From DASZIT01 sp036489495 (GTDB lineage Bacteria > Actinomycetota > Acidimicrobiia > Acidimicrobiales > RAAP-2), in the NCBI GenBank assembly GCA_036489495.1, contig DASXFR010000066.1, forward strand, positions 46,566 through 110,565: a DNA stretch of 64,000 nucleotides. Reading direction: 5' to 3'. The position numbers were made by a program, and so were the translations under genes. This document shows, in pieces, positions 59,209 through 64,000 of this stretch. The notes under the pieces are model-generated. The model saw nothing but the letters and a program-made list of their open reading frames with translations, had not been told where the DNA came from and did no database searches. Position 1 is the first letter of the stretch; the number at the start of each line of letters is the position of its first letter.

Positions 59209-60332
59209 GCGGCGCCTCCGCGACCTCCTCGGTACCGGCGCGGACGGTGGTCGTCAAGATCGGTTCGTCGTCGGTCACCGACAACGGCGGCGGGATCGAT
59301 GCCGACGCGGTGGCCAAGCTGGCCGACGAGGTCGGCCGGCTGCGGTCGGCGGGGGACCGGGTGGTGGTGGTCACCTCGGGGGCCATCGCCGCCGGCTGGA
59401 CCATCCTGTCGCCGGGCACCCCCCGCCCCTCCGATCTGGCCACCCTCCAGGCCGTCGCCGCCATCGGCCAACACCGCTTGATGACGGTGTGGAGCGACGC
59501 CCTCCAGGCCTGCGATCTGGTCGCCGGCCAGGTGTTGCTGGCCCCGCTCGATTTTGTCCATCGCAGCCAGTACCTGCACGCCCGCCAGACCCTCGAGCGC
59601 CTCCTCGAGCTCGGGGTCGTCCCGGTGGTCAACGAGAACGACGCGGTGGCCGATGAGGAGATCCGGTTCGGCGACAACGACCGGCTGGCCGCCCTGGTCG
59701 CCCACCTGGTCGGTGCCGACCTCCTGATCCTGCTGACTGATACCGCCGGTCTGTTCACCGGCGACCCGAAACGGACGTCGGAGGCATCGCTCATCGCCGA
59801 GGTGGTCGAGATCGACAACGAACTCGAGCGGATCGCCGGGGGCCCGGGCAGTTCGGTCGGGAGCGGCGGGATGGGCTCCAAGTTGGCGGCGGCCAAGATC
59901 GCGGTGTGGTCGGGGGTGGAGGCGGTGATCGCCGACGCCTCCCACCCCGACGTGCTGGTGGCGGTGACCGCCGGCACTCCGGGGGTGGGAACCCGCTTCC
60001 GTCCCCGGGATCGCCGGCTCCCGGCCCGCAAGCTGTGGATCGCCTTCGCCATCGGGGCCAGCGGCACCGTGTTGGTCGACGAGGGGGCCCGTCGGGCCCT
60101 GGTGGAGCGGGGCACCTCGCTGCTCCCGGCCGGGGTGGTGTCGGTGGTCGGCGAGTTCGGCACCGACCAGGCGGTGGAGATCGCCGGGCCCGACGGGGAG
60201 GTCTTCGCCAAGGGGCTGGTCAGCCATCCGGCGTCGGTGGTGGCGGCCTGGGCCGGGCATCGTTCTTCCGAGCTTCCCGAAAATCTGGCCCCGGAGGTCG
60301 TCCACCGTGACGATCTGGTGGTGCTGGTCTGA
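59205..60332 (+). CDS. proB: Glutamate 5-kinase
   Basis: A 375-residue enzyme of the first step of proline synthesis. The amino-acid-kinase domain starts VVVKIGSSSVTDNGG, with VVTSGAIAAGWTIL, NENDAVADEEIRFGDND (substrate loop) and TDTAGLFTGDPK. GTGGMGSKL appears as GSGGMGSKLAAAKIAV. A PUA domain (about 280-370) follows. GTG overlaps the obg stop by 4 bp. It phosphorylates glutamate using ATP and is usually proline-inhibited. Confidence 0.96.
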   Translation: MSGASATSSVPARTVVVKIGSSSVTDNGGGIDADAVAKLADEVGRLRSAGDRVVVVTSGAIAAGWTILSPGTPRPSDLATLQAVAAIGQHRLMTVWSDALQACDLVAGQVLLAPLDFVHRSQYLHARQTLERLLELGVVPVVNENDAVADEEIRFGDNDRLAALVAHLVGADLLILLTDTAGLFTGDPKRTSEASLIAEVVEIDNELERIAGGPGSSVGSGGMGSKLAAAKIAVWSGVEAVIADASHPDVLVAVTAGTPGVGTRFRPRDRRLPARKLWIAFAIGASGTVLVDEGARRALVERGTSLLPAGVVSVVGEFGTDQAVEIAGPDGEVFAKGLVSHPASVVAAWAGHRSSELPENLAPEVVHRDDLVVLV

Positions 60333-60428
60333 CGTCCCGGCCGTGAATCTGCCCGCCGGGGCCGTCCCCGCCACCACCGCGGTCGGGGCTGCGTGCCTGG
60401 TCGGGACGGCCCTCGTTCCCCCCGCCAG

Positions 60429-60434
60429 TACGCT
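60429..60434 (+). promoter_or_regulatory. Candidate -10 box of proA
   Basis: TACGCT ends 6 nt before the GTG at 60441. No SD precedes the GTG, so a separate leaderless transcript is possible. Confidence 0.33.
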
Positions 60435-60440
60435 GTGGCG

Positions 60441-61697
60441 GTGAACGCAAGCGCCGCGTCCCCCCTGGTGGACCTCGCCCAACGAGCCAACGCCGCCTCG
60501 CGGGTGCTCGCCCGGTCATCGGAGGCGATCCGCAACGAAGCCATCTACCGGGCCGCCGACCTCATCGAGCAGGAGTCCGACCGGATTCTCACCACCAACG
60601 CCGACGACGTGACCAGCTTCGAGGCCACCGGGGCCGAGGCGTCCACCGTCGATCGGCTCCGGCTCGACCCCGCCCGGGTGGCGGGGATGGCCCAGGGGCT
60701 GCGCCAGGTGGCCGGGCTGGCCGACCCGGTGGGCGAGATCGTCGATGGCTGGGTCCGGCCCAATGGCCTTCGCATCCAGCGGGTGCGGGTGCCGCTCGGG
60801 GTGATCGGGATCATCTACGAGAACCGTCCCAACGTGACCAGCGATGCCGCCGGATTGTGTCTCAAGTCCGGCAACGCCGTCCTGCTCCGGGGGTCGTCGT
60901 CGGCGATCGGCACCAATACCGTCGTCGCCGGCTTGTTGCGCCTCGGCCTGGAGAAGGCGGGACTCCCCGAGGACGCCGTCGGCCTGGTGGCCGACACCAG
61001 CCACCAGTCGGCGGTGGACTTCATGCGGCTGGAGGGGATGATCGACTGCCTGATCCCCCGGGGCGGCCCGGGGTTGGTGGCGGCCATCAAGGAACATGCC
61101 ACTGTGCCCTACGTGCTGGACGGCGCCGGGAACTGCCACGTCTACGTGGATGCTGACGCCGACCTGGCCATGGCCCGGGCGATCGTCCGCAACGCCAAGA
61201 CCCACCGCCCCGGGGTGTGCAACGCCGCCGAGACGCTGCTGGTCCACCGGCAGGTGGCGGGCGAGTTCCTCGCCGATCTCGGTTCGGTGCTGCCGGAGGT
61301 GGAACTGGTGGGAGACCGCGCCACCCAGGAGGTGCTTCCCACGGTGGGGATCGCCACCAGCGAGGACTACGCCACCGAGTTCCTCAATTTGAAGATGGCC
61401 GTCGCGGTGGTGGACGATCTCGACGGCGCCATCGACCACATCGCTCGATTCGGATCAGGACACTCGGAGGCAATCATCACACGCGACCTGGCAAGAGCCA
61501 CCCGGTTCACCACGGAGGTCGACGCCGCCGCGGTGTTGGTCAACGCCTCCACCCGGTTCGTGGACGGGGAGGAGTTCGGGCTGGGGGCGGAGATCGGGAT
61601 CTCCACCCAGAAGCTCCATGCCCGGGGCCCGATGGGCATCCGGGCGCTGACCTGTGTGAAGTACATCGTCCAGGGTGAGGGTCAGGTGCGGTCATGA
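60441..61697 (+). CDS. proA: Gamma-glutamyl phosphate reductase
   Basis: A 418-residue ALDH-like enzyme that reduces glutamyl phosphate with NADPH to the semialdehyde in proline synthesis. Key parts are VPLGVIGIIYENRPNVTSDAAGLCLKSGN, the catalytic Cys in THRPGVCNAAETLL, and NASTRFVDGEEFGLGAEIGIST. GTG start at 60441, 108 bp after proB. Its TGA overlaps the ATG of the MoxR-type gene. Confidence 0.96.
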   Translation: MNASAASPLVDLAQRANAASRVLARSSEAIRNEAIYRAADLIEQESDRILTTNADDVTSFEATGAEASTVDRLRLDPARVAGMAQGLRQVAGLADPVGEIVDGWVRPNGLRIQRVRVPLGVIGIIYENRPNVTSDAAGLCLKSGNAVLLRGSSSAIGTNTVVAGLLRLGLEKAGLPEDAVGLVADTSHQSAVDFMRLEGMIDCLIPRGGPGLVAAIKEHATVPYVLDGAGNCHVYVDADADLAMARAIVRNAKTHRPGVCNAAETLLVHRQVAGEFLADLGSVLPEVELVGDRATQEVLPTVGIATSEDYATEFLNLKMAVAVVDDLDGAIDHIARFGSGHSEAIITRDLARATRFTTEVDAAAVLVNASTRFVDGEEFGLGAEIGISTQKLHARGPMGIRALTCVKYIVQGEGQVRS

Positions 61698-62632
61698 CCG
61701 TCTCCGTCCCCGCCGATTCCAACGGCCGCGACATCATCACCACCGGGTTCCCGGTGGCTGGGGAGCCCCGGTTCGATTCGATCGACGCGGTTCGGGAGGG
61801 ACTGGCCAGCGTCGACTACCTGGCCGACGAGGGCATTGCCGGCGTGGTGTACCTGGCCGACCGGTTGGCCAAGCCGGTGCTGGTGGAAGGGCCGGCCGGG
61901 ACCGGGAAGACCGAGCTGGCCAAGTCGGTGGCCCGGCTGACCGGGTGCCGGCTGATCCGCCTGCAGTGCTACGAAGGGCTGGACGAGTCCAAGGCGCTGT
62001 ATGAATGGAATTACAAGAAGCAGTTGCTGCGGATTCAGGCCGGGGCCGACGAGGCATGGCAGCAGCTCGAAGACGACATCTTCTCCGAGGAGTTCTTGCT
62101 GACCCGTCCGCTGCTCGAAGCCATCCGCTCCCCGGATCCGGTGGTGCTGCTCATCGACGAGGTCGACCGGGTGGAGCTGGAGACCGAGGCCCTGCTGCTC
62201 GAGATCCTCTCCGAGTACCAGGTCTCCATCCCGGAGCTGGGTACCGTCCGGGCCACCCAGATCCCCCTGGTCTTCCTCACCTCCAACAACACCCGGGAAC
62301 TGTCGGAGGCGCTGAAGCGCCGCTGCCTCTACCTCCACATCGACTATCCCCAGCTCGACCGGGAGCGGGCCATCATCGAGACCCGGGTACCGGGGATCAG
62401 CGCGGCGCTGGCCGACCAGGTCGCCCGCATCGTCCGCTCCCTCCGCACCCTGGAGCTGAAGAAGCTCCCGTCGGTGTCGGAGACCCTCGACTGGGCCCGG
62501 ACCCTGGTGGTGCTCGGGGTGGAGTCCATCGATGCCGAGCGCGCCCGGGACACCCTCAACATCCTGCTCAAGTACCGATCGGACATCGACCGAGCCGCCA
62601 AGGAATTGGCCGGCGTCGAGGCCTCTGACTGA
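61694..62632 (+). CDS. MoxR-family AAA+ ATPase
   Basis: A 312-residue AAA+ protein. Walker A is EGPAGTGKTELAKS (about 61-74), Walker B VVLLIDEVDRVELE, sensor 1 LVFLTSNNTRELS, and the arginine finger lies in ALKRRCLYLHIDYP. MoxR ATPases act as chaperones with VWA-domain partners for metal loading or enzyme activation. ATG overlaps the proA stop. The next gene is such a VWA partner. Confidence 0.92.
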   Translation: MTVSVPADSNGRDIITTGFPVAGEPRFDSIDAVREGLASVDYLADEGIAGVVYLADRLAKPVLVEGPAGTGKTELAKSVARLTGCRLIRLQCYEGLDESKALYEWNYKKQLLRIQAGADEAWQQLEDDIFSEEFLLTRPLLEAIRSPDPVVLLIDEVDRVELETEALLLEILSEYQVSIPELGTVRATQIPLVFLTSNNTRELSEALKRRCLYLHIDYPQLDRERAIIETRVPGISAALADQVARIVRSLRTLELKKLPSVSETLDWARTLVVLGVESIDAERARDTLNILLKYRSDIDRAAKELAGVEASD

Positions 62633-62653
62633 ATCTGAGCCAGGACCCTCGCC

Positions 62654-64000
62654 GTGCTCGACCTTCTCACCGGTTTCGTGGCCGAGCTCCGGGCCGCCGG
62701 CATCCCGGTGTCCCTCACCGAGCATCTCGACGCCGCCGAGGCCATGCGGCACATCCCGCTGGAGGACCGGGAGGGGCTCAAATATGCCCTGGGGGCCAGC
62801 CTGGTCAAGTCGTCGACCCACTGGCGGGCCTACGAGACGACCTTCGAGATCTACTTCTCGCTGCGGGGGCCGGAATACCGGATCGGCGACACCGAGCTCG
62901 ACGCGGACGCCGACGCCGACGAGTCGGAGGAGAGCGAGGCAGCCCGGCTGGCCGGCCGGGGGACCGGCAAGGGCCAGGGCCGGGGCGGGGGTGGGGGGCA
63001 GGAGGGGATGACCTCCGAGGAGTTGGCCGAGCTCCTCTACAAAGCCCTCCTCGGTTCCAACAGCGCGATGATCGCCGCGGTGGCCCGGCACGCGGTGGCC
63101 CGGTACGCGGGCATGGAGCCCGGCCGGCCGGTGGGCGGTACCTACTACCTCTACCGCACGCTGCGGAACCTCGATCTGGACGGGATCCTCGACCGGCTGC
63201 TCGACGATGCCCGGGCCGGGTCGACCTCGCCGCCGCCGGTCGGCGTACCCGGCACCGAACCGGACGGCGACCCGGGGGGACAGATCACCTTCACCGCCCT
63301 GGAGGAGCGGCTGCTGCGCGACGAGTTCCAGTCGCGCATCGATCAGCTCCGCCGCGAGATCGAGAACGAGATCCGCCGGCGGTTGGTGGCCGACCGGGGG
63401 AGTGAGGCATTGGCCAAGTCACTGCGCAAGCCGCTCCCCGAGGACGTCGACGTCATGCACGCCACCCGCGAGGAGATGGTGCTGCTCCGCAAGGCGCTGC
63501 AACCGCTGTCCCGCAAGCTGGCCGTCCGGTTGGCCCGGAAACGCCGCCACGGGCGCAAGGGTCCCCTCGACTTCCGCAGCACCGTCCGTCACTCGCTGTC
63601 GACCGGCGGGGTGCCGCTGGATCCAAAGTTCCGGTATCCCCGGCCGGCCAAGCCCGAGATCGTGGTCATCGCCGACATCTCCGGCTCGGTGGCCTCCTTC
63701 GCCCGGTTCACCCTCCACCTGGTGCATGCCATCAGCTCCCAGTTCTCCAAGGTCCGCAGCTTCGTCTTCATCGACGGCATCGACGAGGTCACCCGGTTCT
63801 TCGAGCACGCCGATGATCCCGCCGACGCCGTCCACCGCATCAACACCGAGGCCGATGTGATCTGGGTCGACGGCCACTCCGACTATGGCCACGCGCTGAC
63901 GGTGTTCTGGGAGCGCTGGGGCGAGGAGATCAATCCCCGGACCAGCGTGCTCCTGCTCGGCGATGCCCGGAACAATTACCACGCCTCCCAGGCCTGGGTG
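62654..64000 (+). CDS. VWA-domain CoxE-like protein, 3'-truncated by window edge
   Basis: A protein of at least 449 residues, still open at the window end. The N-terminal part (1-300) is helical and contains an acidic/Gly-rich insert (about 77-120: DADADADESEESEAAR, then GRGTGKGQGRGGGGG). The VWA domain begins with the metal-site DxSxS motif ISGSVA (Asp341, Ser343, Ser345), preceded by KPEIVVIAD. GTG at 62654, 21 bp after the MoxR-type gene. CoxE-type proteins work with MoxR ATPases, in some cases in maturation of molybdenum hydroxylases; a link to the hydroxylase at 8-11 kb is conceivable but unsupported. Confidence 0.88.
   Translation, partial: MLDLLTGFVAELRAAGIPVSLTEHLDAAEAMRHIPLEDREGLKYALGASLVKSSTHWRAYETTFEIYFSLRGPEYRIGDTELDADADADESEESEAARLAGRGTGKGQGRGGGGGQEGMTSEELAELLYKALLGSNSAMIAAVARHAVARYAGMEPGRPVGGTYYLYRTLRNLDLDGILDRLLDDARAGSTSPPPVGVPGTEPDGDPGGQITFTALEERLLRDEFQSRIDQLRREIENEIRRRLVADRGSEALAKSLRKPLPEDVDVMHATREEMVLLRKALQPLSRKLAVRLARKRRHGRKGPLDFRSTVRHSLSTGGVPLDPKFRYPRPAKPEIVVIADISGSVASFARFTLHLVHAISSQFSKVRSFVFIDGIDEVTRFFEHADDPADAVHRINTEADVIWVDGHSDYGHALTVFWERWGEEINPRTSVLLLGDARNNYHASQAWV

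Overview
The window is one contiguous stretch of high-GC chromosomal DNA with dense, mostly G/C-ending codons. It points to an actinobacterium, probably in or near class Acidimicrobiia. Supporting signs are an F420-type LLM oxidoreductase, a maleylpyruvate-isomerase/mycothiol-type enzyme, the tig-clpP-clpX-folC-ndk-mreBCD-mrdA-rne-rplU-rpmA-obg-proBA gene order, a secreted protein with six 42-residue 'GYW.VASDGGIFAFG' repeats, and many start codons with a TANNNT box 6-9 nt upstream and no Shine-Dalgarno (SD) sequence. The taxonomy is inference; no rRNA is present.

Layout. 0-2.8 kb: the 3' part of an acyl-CoA ligase facing a hotdog thioesterase, then an unknown gene. 2.9-5.7 kb: a minus-strand operon of marR, an MFS transporter fused to a universal-stress domain, and a stand-alone universal-stress protein. 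A near-consensus promoter and palindrome precede marR. 5.7-11.9 kb: a molybdenum hydroxylase locus. mog, two xdhC genes and moaD run leftward. A Tat-exported IorB-like large subunit, its 2Fe-2S subunit and a MobA/MocA-like nucleotidyltransferase run rightward. 11.9-16.1 kb: polysaccharide deacetylase, alpha/beta hydrolase with an upstream 44-residue mini-gene, class III aminotransferase, and a nucleotide cyclase joined to a YHS-like metal site. 16.2-19.5 kb: TetR, with divergent Old Yellow Enzyme and P450 genes. 19.5-19.9 kb: tRNA-Lys, tRNA-His and tRNA-Arg.

19.9-25.6 kb holds an amidohydrolase, a small acidic protein, a pRiA4b ORF-3 protein, a TetR with a 23-bp operator, a GT39 glycosyltransferase and an F420-type oxidoreductase. 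25.7-34.5 kb looks like a regulated surface-glycosylation cluster: OmpR-type regulator, histidine kinase, GtrA, GT2-GtrA fusion, a large GT39 enzyme and the secreted repeat protein. The kinase and GtrA reading frames overlap tail to tail by 229 bp. 34.6-42.8 kb: ParA with a zinc-ribbon partner, DedA, metallo-beta-lactamase fold enzyme, a second P450, tRNA-Pro, a Ppx/GppA phosphatase, a 50-residue DUF5679 protein, glutathione peroxidase and a DinB-like enzyme.

42.8-64 kb is housekeeping: protein folding and turnover (tig, clpP, clpX), folate, nucleotides, cell shape (mreBCD, mrdA), RNA decay and ribosome (rne, rplU, rpmA, obg), proline (proBA), and a MoxR/CoxE-type pair cut by the window end. 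Within it a tyrosine-phosphatase gene sits between rpmA and obg. A fragment resembling the start of a TIGR03936-type gene, with its own SD and start codon, survives just upstream of rne.
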